A model generated the notes under the pieces. That model saw only the letters and a program-made list of their open reading frames with translations, was not told the origin of the DNA and searched no databases. The translations under genes and the position numbers were made by a program. DNA of 64,000 nucleotides from Clostridium sp. OF09-36 (GTDB lineage Bacteria; Bacillota; Clostridia; Lachnospirales; Lachnospiraceae): the NCBI RefSeq assembly GCF_003481985.1, contig NZ_QUMD01000002.1, positions 186,001-250,000 on the forward strand, in the 5' to 3' direction. Below are positions 15,764 to 24,124 of the stretch, one piece after another; position 1 is the first letter of the stretch, and the number at the start of each line of letters is the position of its first letter.

Positions 15764-15865
15764 CGTCAAATATTGTTTTATTATACTGGACTTTCCGTAA
15801 AATTTCAAGTACTACTGGAAATCTGTTTTTTTCTATGGTATTCTGGAGTTATTGAGAATCAAAAA

Positions 15866-16038
15866 GCTGGGCACGCTTGCGTGAACAGTAACAATCAATC
15901 AAAAAGCGCTTCCCGACATTAAGGAGGTTCTGTCATTTCCCTGTAGACTGACAGCTTCCCCCTGCGTGAAAGGTTCGTCTGGTTCATGGTCTAAAGTCGT
16001 AGTCTGTCCAGCCGCACCCTTCGGGGCGCGGCTTTTTC
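15866..16038 (+). ncRNA. Unidentified riboswitch-like leader ahead of the hydrogenase-maturation operon
   Basis: A structured segment without coding potential. GCTGGGCA (15866-15873) can pair with TGTCCAGC (16005-16012), closing a domain of about 147 bases that contains small hairpins such as CACGC-TT-GCGTG and CTGTCA...TGACAG. The 3' strand of this closing stem shares the bases AGC with the 5' arm of the terminator that follows, so the two structures exclude each other, the usual logic of a terminating riboswitch. I could not match it to TPP, cobalamin, SAM, T-box, fluoride, THF or 6S RNA. It could also be a free small RNA. The first gene downstream starts at 16141. Confidence 0.45.
16010..16038 (+). 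terminator. Rho-independent terminator in the leader of the hyd operon
   Basis: The arms AGCCGC...CCC and GGG...GCGGCT enclose a TTCG-type loop and are followed by TTTTTCT. It stands about 105 bases upstream of the regulator gene, so it would act as an attenuator for that operon, or as the end of a small RNA. Confidence 0.85.
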
Positions 16039-16140
16039 TGTTACAGTTCATGCATTCATACCCGGTAGCATTTTTTCTCTGTCTTTATGACTGCCTGCTG
16101 CTTCCGCAGTCATCCACCACTACAACAAACAGGAGGTTTT

Positions 16141-16391
16141 ATGGAACACGTGTTGCTGTTATGAGTATCATCGTAGAAAACCCGGATTCCGTAGAGAAGC
16201 TGAATTCCATGCTTCATGAGTACGGCCCGTATATCATCGGAAGAATGGGAATTCCCTACCGCCAGAAGCATATAAGCATCGTATCCATTGCCATGGACGC
16301 ACCGCAGGATACGATCTCCGCCCTAGCCGGAAAGCTTGGAAATCTGGACGGGGTCAGCGTCAAAACCGCTTACTCCAACATCATCGGGTAA
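16141..16391 (+). CDS. Hydrogenase-associated small regulator, TM1266 family (frameshifted after codon 2)
   Basis: A protein of about 83 residues matching the iron-only hydrogenase system regulator family (TM1266), with an ACT-like fold: VMSIIVENPDSVEKLN, GPYIIGRMGIPYR and VSVKTAYSNIIG. A strong ribosome-binding site AGGAGG stands 5 bases before ATG GAA at 16141, but that frame stops after seven codons. Restoring one A at about 16145 joins it to the conserved frame and gives the expected start METRVAVMSIIVENPD. Without the repair, translation could only begin at the ATG at 16161, which has no ribosome-binding site at a suitable distance. It precedes hydE by 5 bases. Confidence 0.82.
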
Positions 16392-16396
16392 GTGCC

Positions 16397-17449
16397 ATGA
16401 CAAAGCTTTTTACCCTGATCGACCTTTTGGCGGAGCGTCACGCCCTGGCGCAGGAAGAATACCGGGCGCTGGTGGAAGGTCAGACGAAAGAACTGGCAGA
16501 CTATGCTGCAAAAAAAGCCGATGCCCTGCGCCGCAAAATTTACGGTACCGGTGTCTATGTGCGCGGACTGATCGAGATTGGAAATTACTGCAGAAACGAC
16601 TGTATCTACTGCGGCATCCGCAGATCCAACACAAGCTGCGACCGCTACCAGCTCACGAAAGAACAGATCTTAGAATGCTGCGAAGAGGGATGGAATCTAG
16701 GTTTTCGCACCTTTGTGCTGCAGGGCGGCGAAGGCATTGTCCCGGTACATGAAGTCTGCAGCCTTGTTAGCGAGATCAAGGAGCGCTATCCAGACTGCGC
16801 GGTAACGCTCTCCCTCGGAGAATGCTCCAGAGAGGATTACCAGCAAATGTTCGATGCAGGAGCGGACCGGTATCTGCTCCGCCACGAGACTGCAGACAAA
16901 GCGCACTACGAAAAGCTGCATCCCGCATCCATGTCCTTTGATAACCGGATGCGCTGTCTGAGGGATTTAAAGGAGATTGGTTATCAGGTGGGCTGTGGGT
17001 TTATGGTTGGTTCTCCTTACCAGACCGCAGACTGCCTCGCGGAGGATTTAAAATTTATCGAGGCCTTTCAGCCCGAAATGTGCGGTATTGGCCCGTTCAT
17101 CCCGCAGAAAGATACTCCTTTCCGTGATATGCCGGCAGGAACCGCAGACCAGACGATCTACCTGCTCTCTCTCATCCGGCTGATCAAGCCAAATATCTTG
17201 CTGCCTGCGACCACGGCCCTTGGCACGATCGATCCAAAGGGCAGGGAAAAAGGCATCCTGGCAGGCGCCAATGTGGTCATGCCAAACCTTTCCCCGGTGT
17301 CCGAGCGGAAAAAATATGCGCTCTACGACAATAAGATCTGTACCGGGGATGAATCGGCCCAGTGCCGCTCCTGTTTAAACCGCCGTATGGAATCCATCGG
17401 CTACTCCATCGTCACCGCACGTGGTGACATCATACTTGAAAAATTCTGA
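16397..17449 (+). CDS. hydE: [FeFe]-hydrogenase maturase HydE (radical SAM)
   Basis: A 350-residue radical SAM enzyme needed to build the dithiomethylamine-bridged diiron subcluster of the H-cluster. The 4Fe-4S/SAM motif CRNDCIYC is at residues 65-72. The following segments LQGGEG and SLGECSREDYQ are typical of the HydE/BioB branch. It begins 5 bases after the small regulator and is followed by hydG after 49 bases, giving the order regulator-hydE-hydG-hydF. No hydrogenase structural gene lies in the window, so the client enzyme is encoded elsewhere. Confidence 0.96.
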   Translation: MTKLFTLIDLLAERHALAQEEYRALVEGQTKELADYAAKKADALRRKIYGTGVYVRGLIEIGNYCRNDCIYCGIRRSNTSCDRYQLTKEQILECCEEGWNLGFRTFVLQGGEGIVPVHEVCSLVSEIKERYPDCAVTLSLGECSREDYQQMFDAGADRYLLRHETADKAHYEKLHPASMSFDNRMRCLRDLKEIGYQVGCGFMVGSPYQTADCLAEDLKFIEAFQPEMCGIGPFIPQKDTPFRDMPAGTADQTIYLLSLIRLIKPNILLPATTALGTIDPKGREKGILAGANVVMPNLSPVSERKKYALYDNKICTGDESAQCRSCLNRRMESIGYSIVTARGDIILEKF

Positions 17450-17498
17450 CGGAAGGTTGCTAAAATGCTTCCAACCGCAAAGAAAGGAAGAAAACAAT

Positions 17499-18953
17499 AT
17501 GGCTATCTACAACCCAAAATCTTTAAAAGCAGAGGAATTTATCAACCACGGGGAAATCCTCGACACCATCCGCTACGCGGAGGAAAACAAACATAACATC
17601 GCCCTGATCGATGAGATCCTGGCAAAAGCAAGACCCGTCAAAAGTGCTGATGGCACCCAAACGCACTGTGCCGGACTCTCTCACCGTGAGGCATCCGTTC
17701 TCCTTGCCTGCGACATTCCGGAAAAGGTTGCCCAAATGTACCAGCTGGCAGAAGAGATCAAGCAGGCCTTCTACGGCAACCGCATCGTCATGTTTGCCCC
17801 TCTCTATCTCTCCAACTACTGCGTGAACGGCTGTGTATACTGTCCTTACCATATGAAGAACAAGCACATTGCCCGCATCAAGCTGACCCAAGAGGAGATC
17901 AAAAAGGAAGTCATCGCCCTGCAGGATATGGGGCACAAACGATTAGCCATCGAGGCTGGGGAAGATCCGGTCAACAACCCAATCGAGTACATTCTGGAAT
18001 CGATCAGGACCATCTACTCCATCCACCATAAAAACGGCGATATCCGCCGCGTCAATGTCAACATTGCGGCTACGACCGTGGAAAACTACCGGAAATTAAA
18101 GGAAGCCGGAATCGGCACCTACATCCTGTTCCAGGAAACCTACAACAAAAAGAGCTACGAAGAACTGCATCCGACTGGCCCGAAGCACAACTATGACTAC
18201 CATACCGAAGCGATGGATCGCGCCATGGAAGGCGGGATCGATGATGTCGGTCTTGGCGTTTTATTCGGCCTGGAAGGATACCAGTACGAATTTGCCGGAC
18301 TGATGATGCATGCCGAGCACCTGGAGGCCGTGCATGGTGTCGGCCCGCACACCATCAGCGTTCCGCGTGTTAAGCACGCCGATGATATTGACCCGGATGC
18401 GTTTGACAACAGCCTTTCCGACGATATTTTTGAAAAAATTGCAGCCTGCATCCGCATTGCGGTCCCATACACCGGCATGATCATCTCCACCAGAGAGAGC
18501 CAGGAGGTACGCGAAAAAATGCTGCAGCTGGGTGTTTCCCAGATCAGCGGTGCTTCCAGAACCTCCGTCGGCGGCTACTGTGAGGAAGAACGCCCGCACG
18601 ATTCCGAGCAGTTCGATGTTTCTGACCAGCGCTCCTTAGATGAGGTTGTCGACTGGCTGATGCAGCTCGGCTTCATTCCGTCCTTCTGCACCGCCTGCTA
18701 CCGGGAAGGCCGCACCGGCGACCGCTTTATGAGCCTGTGCAAAAACGGCCAGATTTTAAACTGCTGCCATCCGAATGCACTGATGACCCTGACCGAATAT
18801 CTGGTAGATTATGCCAGCGAGGAAACGAAACAACATGGATTTGCACTGATTGAAAAAGAACTGGAAAAGATTCCAAAGGAAAAGGTGCGTGAGATTGCAA
18901 GAAAAAATATCGAAGATATCAAGGCATCCAGCCGCCGGGATTTCCGGTTCTGA
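17499..18953 (+). CDS. hydG: [FeFe]-hydrogenase maturase HydG (tyrosine lyase, radical SAM)
   Basis: A 484-residue radical SAM enzyme that cleaves tyrosine to supply the CO and CN ligands of the H-cluster. The SAM cluster motif CVNGCVYC is at residues 108-115. The C-terminal cluster that carries the dangler iron follows the expected CX2CX22C pattern at Cys397, Cys400 and Cys423. The start ATG at 17499 follows AAAGGAAG. It is related to ThiH but the C-terminal cysteines identify HydG. A dispersed repeat and a strong hairpin separate it from hydF. Confidence 0.97.
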   Translation: MAIYNPKSLKAEEFINHGEILDTIRYAEENKHNIALIDEILAKARPVKSADGTQTHCAGLSHREASVLLACDIPEKVAQMYQLAEEIKQAFYGNRIVMFAPLYLSNYCVNGCVYCPYHMKNKHIARIKLTQEEIKKEVIALQDMGHKRLAIEAGEDPVNNPIEYILESIRTIYSIHHKNGDIRRVNVNIAATTVENYRKLKEAGIGTYILFQETYNKKSYEELHPTGPKHNYDYHTEAMDRAMEGGIDDVGLGVLFGLEGYQYEFAGLMMHAEHLEAVHGVGPHTISVPRVKHADDIDPDAFDNSLSDDIFEKIAACIRIAVPYTGMIISTRESQEVREKMLQLGVSQISGASRTSVGGYCEEERPHDSEQFDVSDQRSLDEVVDWLMQLGFIPSFCTACYREGRTGDRFMSLCKNGQILNCCHPNALMTLTEYLVDYASEETKQHGFALIEKELEKIPKEKVREIARKNIEDIKASSRRDFRF

Positions 18954-18980
18954 AAATTCCGACAGTAAGCATAACCAGGC

Positions 18981-19021
18981 AGCGGATGCGCCACTGGTGT
19001 CTTCTTGATATGCACAGAAAC
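18981..19021 (+). repeat. Dispersed repeat, copy 3
   Basis: AGCGGATGCGCCACTGGTGT... followed by a GATATGC motif lies in the hydG-hydF gap. It aligns with the copy inside hydF (19508-19548) at about 27 of 41 positions and with copy 1 at 19 of 24 positions in the central part. Confidence 0.65.
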
Positions 19022-19025
19022 AAAA

Positions 19026-19063
19026 CAGCCCGGAAAAGAATCGGTTTTCTTTGCCGGGCTGCA
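19026..19063. terminator. Hairpin between hydG and hydF
   Basis: CAGCCCGG-AAAGAA and TTTCTTT-GCCGGGCTG form a long stem around a short loop, 24 bases ahead of the hydF start. No T run follows, so it may protect or attenuate the transcript rather than terminate it. Confidence 0.55.
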
Positions 19064-19088
19064 ACATAATAGGAAAAGAGGAAAAATC

Positions 19089-20342
19089 ATGAGTCTGAAT
19101 GATAAAGTATCCGCCGAACGCGTTCACATCGGCTTCTTCGGATTGCGCAACGCCGGAAAATCCAGCGTTGTCAACGCTGTGACTGGGCAAAGCCTGTCTC
19201 TGGTCTCTGAAACCAAAGGCACCACGACCGATCCGGTCCAGAAAGCCATGGAGCTTCTGCCCATCGGCCCAGTTGTCATCATCGACACGCCAGGCATTGA
19301 CGATGTGGGAGCACTGGGGGAAATGCGTGTAAAACGTGCCCTGCAGGTTCTCGATAAAACCGACATTGCCATTCTGGTAGTGGACTCAGAAAAAGGACTG
19401 CAGCAGGCTGACAAGGAGCTTTTGAAGCTCTTCGATGAGAAAAAGCTGCCCCATATCACGGTATACAACAAAGCGGACCTCATCACCACTCCGCTCTCCG
19501 CAAAATCAGCGAACATGCCACCGGCACATCCTCGATATGCAAAGCAAGAAAACGAGATCTGCGTCAGCGCCAAAAACGGCGATCAGATTCAGGAGCTGAA
19601 AGAACTGATCGGAAAGCTAGCGAACGCTGTTTCTTCTGAAAGTGATGAAAAGCGCATTGTCGCTGACCTGATCCGGCCACAAGACCTGGTTGTCCTGGTC
19701 GTCCCGATCGATTCCGCTGCCCCAAAGGGACGCCTGATCCTGCCCCAGCAGCAGACCATCCGCGATGTACTGGAATCCGGTGCCATCTCTGTGGTCACCA
19801 GGGAAACCGAGCTGTCCCAGACCTTACATTCTCTTGCAAAAAAACCGGCACTGGTCATCACCGACTCCCAGGCATTCAAAAAAGTGGATCAGGAAACGCC
19901 TTCCGATGTCCCGCTGACCTCATTTTCCATTCTCTTTGCCCGTTACAAAGGAGACTTAAAAGAAGCCGTACACGGAGCAGCACAGCTGGACAAATTGAAG
20001 GACGGTGACACGGTCCTGATCTCCGAAGGCTGTACCCACCACCGGCAGTGCGGTGACATTGGAACCGTAAAGCTGCCCGCCTGGATCCGCAGCTACACCA
20101 AAAAGGAATTAAACTTCGTGTTCACCTCCGGCGGGGAATTTCCGGAAGATCTGTCTCCTTACGCGCTGGTTGTCCACTGCGGCGGCTGCATGCTGAACGA
20201 GCGAGAAATGAAGTCCCGGATTGCACACGCCGTCGCGCAAAACGTACCGGTCACCAATTACGGAATCTGCATCGCACAGGTGCACGGGATCCTGAAACGC
20301 TCCGTAGGCATGTTCCCGGATGTGGAGGCGGAGCTGCAGTAA
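19089..20342 (+). CDS. hydF: [FeFe]-hydrogenase maturation GTPase HydF, with an in-frame repeat-derived insert
   Basis: A 417-residue GTPase and scaffold that carries the diiron precursor to the hydrogenase. The GTPase motifs are GLRNAGKS (18-25), DTPG (66-69) and NKAD (127-130). The C-terminal iron-sulfur site shows the CXH...HCXXC pattern in EGCTHHRQCGD and VHCGGCML. The start at 19089 has AAAGAGG upstream. Between NKAD and VSAK lies an extra segment, residues about 138-153 (SAKSANMPPAHPRYAK), whose DNA is a copy of the dispersed repeat. The gene ends directly at a long palindrome. Frame is intact throughout. Confidence 0.95.
   Translation: MSLNDKVSAERVHIGFFGLRNAGKSSVVNAVTGQSLSLVSETKGTTTDPVQKAMELLPIGPVVIIDTPGIDDVGALGEMRVKRALQVLDKTDIAILVVDSEKGLQQADKELLKLFDEKKLPHITVYNKADLITTPLSAKSANMPPAHPRYAKQENEICVSAKNGDQIQELKELIGKLANAVSSESDEKRIVADLIRPQDLVVLVVPIDSAAPKGRLILPQQQTIRDVLESGAISVVTRETELSQTLHSLAKKPALVITDSQAFKKVDQETPSDVPLTSFSILFARYKGDLKEAVHGAAQLDKLKDGDTVLISEGCTHHRQCGDIGTVKLPAWIRSYTKKELNFVFTSGGEFPEDLSPYALVVHCGGCMLNEREMKSRIAHAVAQNVPVTNYGICIAQVHGILKRSVGMFPDVEAELQ
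19508..19548 (+). repeat. Dispersed repeat, copy 4, inside hydF coding sequence
   Basis: AGCGAACATGCCACCGGCAC... with a GATATGCAAAGCA end lies in frame in hydF, and is preceded by AATCAGCG exactly as in copy 1. It encodes roughly residues 141-153 of HydF. Confidence 0.65.
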
Positions 20343-20451
20343 ACAATATCTCACAGTAAACACAAATGGGCCGGAAGGTTCCGTCCCCGCCGAATGGCGG
20401 GGACGAAACCTTTCGGCCCTCGTTCGTTACTGTGTGATATTGTTTATTTTA
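20343..20451. terminator. Long near-perfect palindrome acting as bidirectional terminator
   Basis: The whole gap between the convergent hydF and hflC genes is one inverted repeat: an outer stem AACAATATC-CACAGTAA / TTACTGTG-GATATTGTT and an inner stem GGGCCGGAAGGTT-CGTCCCCGCC around the loop GAAT. A transcript from either side could fold into it. Confidence 0.8.
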
Positions 20452-21321
20452 GTATCCGTAGAAGATCTGCGTGATCGGCGAGCTCTTGTCGAGGATCAGG
20501 GTGTTGTTTCCGTTCTTTAAGGATGCTTTCGCTGCATCCAGGGATCGGACAAAGTTATAAAAATCTGCCTTGCTGGCATCGTTGTAGGCATTGGACAAGA
20601 TCTGCATGTACTGCGCCTCGCCCTCAGCCTTGATTTTCTCTGCCTCTGCATTTGCCTCTGACTTCATGACTGATACTTCTTTCGTGGTATCGTTTTTGAT
20701 CTTCTGCGCGGAAGAATTGCCCTGTGCGGTGTAAGATGCCGCAATGTTGTTTCGCTCGGAGATCATGCGGTCATACACGGACTGCTTGTTGTCGTCCGGC
20801 ATGTCCAGGGATTTCGTTTCCACGGCCAGGACTTCGATGCCGTAGCCATCCAGTGAGGTACCGATGTTGTCCTTGATATCCTCCGCAAGCTTTCCATCGC
20901 GGTTCTCGATGATTTCGGTCTGATCCATATTGGAAATGACGGATTTCATAGAGGAAAAGACGGAGGCTGCGATGCGGGACTGTGCCTGTGCTACCTGCCC
21001 GTTTAAATGGCGGGTAAACAGGACCGGATCGGATATTTTCCAAAGTACGAAAGCATCTGCGATCATACTCTTTTTATCTTTGGTGATGACATCCGATTTC
21101 GGGATATCATAAATCTGCAGCGCACGCGGAATGGTAGAGCTGGTCTGCATCAGCGGGATTTTCACGGATACACCAGGTGTATCAACCACGCGCACGATCT
21201 CGCCGAACTGGCGCACGATCGTATACTCGTCCGGATAGGTGATGACCAATGCACTTCCTGCCACAAACAATGCTGCAAAAAGGATCAGGCCGCTAAAAGC
21301 TTTTACGATTTTCTTCATCAC
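20449..21321 (-). CDS. hflC: HflC-type SPFH membrane protein
   Basis: A 290-residue SPFH/prohibitin-family protein with one N-terminal membrane segment (residues about 5-25) and a long cytoplasmic-type helical domain rich in the pattern EAEKIKAEGEAQY. HflC partners HflK in a membrane complex that, in Escherichia coli, surrounds and restrains the FtsH protease. Its start overlaps the hflK stop by 4 bases (ATGA), so the pair is translationally coupled. ftsH is not in the window. Classification as HflC rather than another SPFH protein rests on pairing with HflK and on the N-terminal EYTIVRQFGEIVRV segment. Confidence 0.88.
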   Translation of the reverse strand: MMKKIVKAFSGLILFAALFVAGSALVITYPDEYTIVRQFGEIVRVVDTPGVSVKIPLMQTSSTIPRALQIYDIPKSDVITKDKKSMIADAFVLWKISDPVLFTRHLNGQVAQAQSRIAASVFSSMKSVISNMDQTEIIENRDGKLAEDIKDNIGTSLDGYGIEVLAVETKSLDMPDDNKQSVYDRMISERNNIAASYTAQGNSSAQKIKNDTTKEVSVMKSEANAEAEKIKAEGEAQYMQILSNAYNDASKADFYNFVRSLDAAKASLKNGNNTLILDKSSPITQIFYGY

Positions 21322-22589
21322 TGGTTTCCTCCTTCCGTGTTATCCTGTACTCCAGCACTGCCAGAAGTACCGGATACGCTGCCACTACCGGATGTGCTGC
21401 TATTGCCGGATGCACCGCTGTTCTTAGACGCAGTACCGTCTGAAATCCCCGCTCCTGCTGCTGAAGATTGCATGGCTGAAGTGAAGCTGTCCAACGGCAG
21501 CATTTTCTGGGTTCCGCTCTCATCCACAATGTAAACCTTCATGGACGGAAGCACATTCTCCATCGTCTCGTAAAACATACGCTGTTTGGTGATGAGCGGA
21601 TACTTGCTGTACTCAGTATACATCTGCTCAAAACGCGCTACCTGTCCCTGCGCCTCATTGATGCGGGCTTCTTTTTCTGCCTCTGCGTTCTTGATGATCT
21701 GGTCGCATTCTGCCTCTGCCTGCGGAATCTTCTCATTCCGGTCCTTATTGGCATTATTGATCGCAGTTTCTTTTCCCTGCTTTGCGTTTTCCACGTTTTT
21801 GAATGCGCTTAAGACTTCATCGGTCGGCGGGAATGCATCCTGGATCGTGATATTGACCACTGAAAGACCGATATCCTCCGCGATCATGCGGTTGGTCAGT
21901 TTTTCTTTGATTTCTGACTGGATCACGGCTTTTCCAGTGGTGATGACATCGTCCACATTATAAATGCCAACCGTGTCGCGGATATAAGACTGCGCCAGCA
22001 TTTTCAGCGTGGACTCCGGGTCTGAAGAAGCGTACAGATACTTTACCGGATCATTGACCATGTATTCCAGATAAAAATCCGTGTTAACGAAATTGAAGTC
22101 CTTGGTGATCATGATGGATTCCTCATCCACGGACTCGCTGGTTTCCGGGATATAGCCGATCGGCATGCCTTTGATTCCCTTGGAAACCATACGGACATTC
22201 TGAATAAACGGAATCTTAAAATGCAGGCCGGCCTGTGACTCGGCCTGCGGACTTCCAAGTGTCGTCACCACAGCATAATTTTCTTCATCCAGCATGTAAT
22301 AGCTGTTCATGGCAGCAAATGCCACGACCAGAACCACCACTGCTGTTCCTGCATTCCGAAAAAGCTTAAGCTTCTTCTTTTTCTTTTTTACCGGATTGCC
22401 GTCGGAATCGAAACGCTCCGGTTCCTGCTCTTTACTGCCGTCTGGCTTTCCTCCCGCCTCTCCCTGGTTCTGCCAGCTGGTTTTGTTTGTTTTTTGCCGC
22501 TGGCTCTGCTGCTTCTGTTTTAACTGTTCTTCCATCTGCCTGCGCAGAAAATCGAACGGATCCTGTCCCCCAAATGGATTCTGGTTCAT
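21318..22589 (-). CDS. hflK: HflK-type SPFH membrane protein
   Basis: A 423-residue SPFH protein. It begins with a Gln-rich cytoplasmic segment (residues 1-60), a basic stretch KKKKKK, one membrane span near residue 75-95 and then the SPFH core with YAVVTTLGSPQ. The C-terminal 50 residues are low-complexity Ser/Gly (for example SGASGNSSTSGSGSVSG), an unusual ending. The ATG at 22589 follows a GGGGG-type site; upstream in-frame codons fall in a palindromic repeat. It forms a two-gene operon with hflC. The client protease is not encoded nearby. Confidence 0.87.
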   Translation of the reverse strand: MNQNPFGGQDPFDFLRRQMEEQLKQKQQSQRQKTNKTSWQNQGEAGGKPDGSKEQEPERFDSDGNPVKKKKKKLKLFRNAGTAVVVLVVAFAAMNSYYMLDEENYAVVTTLGSPQAESQAGLHFKIPFIQNVRMVSKGIKGMPIGYIPETSESVDEESIMITKDFNFVNTDFYLEYMVNDPVKYLYASSDPESTLKMLAQSYIRDTVGIYNVDDVITTGKAVIQSEIKEKLTNRMIAEDIGLSVVNITIQDAFPPTDEVLSAFKNVENAKQGKETAINNANKDRNEKIPQAEAECDQIIKNAEAEKEARINEAQGQVARFEQMYTEYSKYPLITKQRMFYETMENVLPSMKVYIVDESGTQKMLPLDSFTSAMQSSAAGAGISDGTASKNSGASGNSSTSGSGSVSGTSGSAGVQDNTEGGNQ

Positions 22590-22610
22590 AGCGTTCCCCC
22601 TTAATTTTAT

Positions 22611-22701
22611 ATTGTGCGCTCGTTCTCGTGACTTCGTCACTCGATTGCCTCGCCGTTCGCCAGAAACGTGCAAGCACGTTTCCGGCTCTCTTGCGCTCGT
22701 T
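22611..22701. repeat. Palindromic intergenic element upstream of hflK
   Basis: TGCGCTCGTT occurs at both ends as a direct repeat. Between the two copies lie the hairpins GTGAC-TTC-GTCAC (22628-22640) and GAAACGTGC-AA-GCACGTTTC (22663-22682). The form is that of a small mobile or REP-like element, but no second full copy is seen in the window. Confidence 0.45.
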
Positions 22702-22811
22702 ATATTATCATACCACAAAGTGGCGGGATATTCTATTGAATCTGAATACAGCTTTCCCGGAATACATGATAAAAAATTTGCCGGTCACAGACATGAACTT
22801 CTCTGAACAGC

Positions 22812-22844
22812 AAAAAGGACGCCGACTCACACATCAACGTCCTT
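22812..22844 (-). terminator. Terminator overlapping the end of the cell-wall-binding gene
   Basis: On the minus strand AAGGACG pairs with CGTCCTT and is followed by TTTTG. The left arm includes the last codons of the cell-wall-binding reading frame and the stop codon is in the loop. Confidence 0.65.
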
Positions 22845-23762
22845 CTCTTTATCTTCTATCCATATACCATTTTCATCCATATAATAATATTTTCCCAGTT
22901 CTGTCATGATCCATCCGATCTGCATGACGCCGTCTGAATCTGCGTAATACCAGTTTTCATTCCAGACAAACCAGCCGGTTGCCAGCTGGCCACTGTCTCC
23001 GAGATAGTATTTTTTCCCGTCCCGTTCCTGCCAGCCGATAAGACGGTATCCCTGCTCATCGAACAGATACCAGCTGGCTTCGATGAGCTGCCAGCCAGCT
23101 TCCAGATACGTTCCGTCTACCAGCTGGTAGCGGCTTCCTTCCAGGTAATTGCGCCATTTTCCATCTGTATAGCCGATCATCTGTTTTGCCCGGTAGTCCA
23201 CATCCGGGGAACCTGTCCAGGAGCCGGCTTTGACGTAGGCCTGTTCGCTGATTTTGGGAGTTGCACGCACAACAAAGAAATAGGTGTGCAGATCATTCAT
23301 GTAGGCACTGAAATTGCAGGAGGTTTCTCCGGTGCGCCTGGTCATCACACACTCGGCTTCCTCCAGGCTTTCATCATCGAAATCCACCTTGCGCCAGTTG
23401 TCCTCCTCCCGCTCCACATTGTCCGCAATGTATAGTTTCACCTGGTATTCATGGGCTTTCTTCACAGAAGACCACTTTCCGGTGGTGTCAGTCTCCCACC
23501 AGACATGCTCCGGCGCGCCGAGATATACGGTTTCCACGGCTTTATCGGAGGCATATGCGGATATTGGATATTGCGCCCATAACTCAGGCTCCAGTCTTTG
23601 ATGCCAAGATAATCCTCACTGACACCGTTTATGGATGTAGCCGTCATGGAATCCGTGCCGTTTTTTACGGTTCCGCTGATGTTCACCATCGGAGTCATAT
23701 GATCGAAGCTCTCCGTATTTGCCTCATAAAACGTATACATTTCATCTGCCGATACCGACCTC
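22827..23762 (-). pseudogene. Truncated and frameshifted cell-wall-binding-repeat protein
   Basis: The C-terminal part carries cell-wall (choline-type) binding repeats with the GW pattern: WQLIEASWYLFDEQGYRLIGW, then KKYYLGDSGQLATGW, WYYADSDGVMQIGW and KYYYMDENGIW. The upstream part lies in another frame. Restoring one base at about 23602-23605 joins YLG to HQRLEPELWAQYPISAYASDKAV. At the 5' end the frame is closed by a stop codon 14 codons before the first ATG and no signal peptide is present, although such proteins are exported. It is therefore the remnant of a secreted protein that has lost its N-terminus, with an additional frameshift. Confidence 0.7.
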
Positions 23763-23872
23763 TCTGAATCGGTCTTTCGTTTTTATAAACATATCAGGAG
23801 AATGTGTTCATTTTGTGAGAGAATCGGGATTTTTTTGTGAGGGAATTTCAAAACCCGAACTAATTTTAAAAT

Positions 23873-23903
23873 AAAAAGAGGAGTCCGCAAAAGACTCCTC
23901 TAA
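23873..23903 (-). terminator. Terminator of tRNA-Asp
   Basis: The arms GAGGAGTC and GACTCCTC enclose a 7-base loop and, on the minus strand, are followed by TTTTTATTTT. It lies 8 bases beyond the tRNA. Confidence 0.85.
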
Positions 23904-23908
23904 AATAA

Positions 23909-23981
23909 CGACCCGGATGGGTTCGAACCCACGACCTCCGCCGTGACAGGGCGGCGCTCTAACCAGCTGAGCCACCAGGCC
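23909..23981 (-). tRNA. tRNA-Asp (GTC)
   Basis: A 73-base cloverleaf on the minus strand. The acceptor GGCCTGG pairs with CCGGGTC, and the anticodon stem CCGCC/GGCGG holds the loop CTGTCAC with anticodon GTC. The T arm is GTGGGTTCGAACCCAT. CCA is not encoded. Confidence 0.95.
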
Positions 23982-24124
23982 ATTTTATAAATTGTATGTA
24001 TTGCTCATGCAATAACAACATTATATAAGATGACCATTCTCCTGTCAAGCGTTTTTTTAGCGGACCGCCAATTTTTCATTGCCTTACTTTTTCAATTTTC
24101 CATTTTTCATTGCCATTTTCACCA

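Noticed and set aside
15866..16038. 6S RNA, SRP RNA or TPP riboswitch identity
   Set aside because: The diagnostic conserved sequences of those RNAs could not be found, so only an unnamed leader is claimed.
15966..16160. Longer open reading upstream of the hydrogenase regulator
   Set aside because: It runs through the terminator and leader; the strong ribosome-binding site lies at 16132-16137 and the upstream residues do not match the family.
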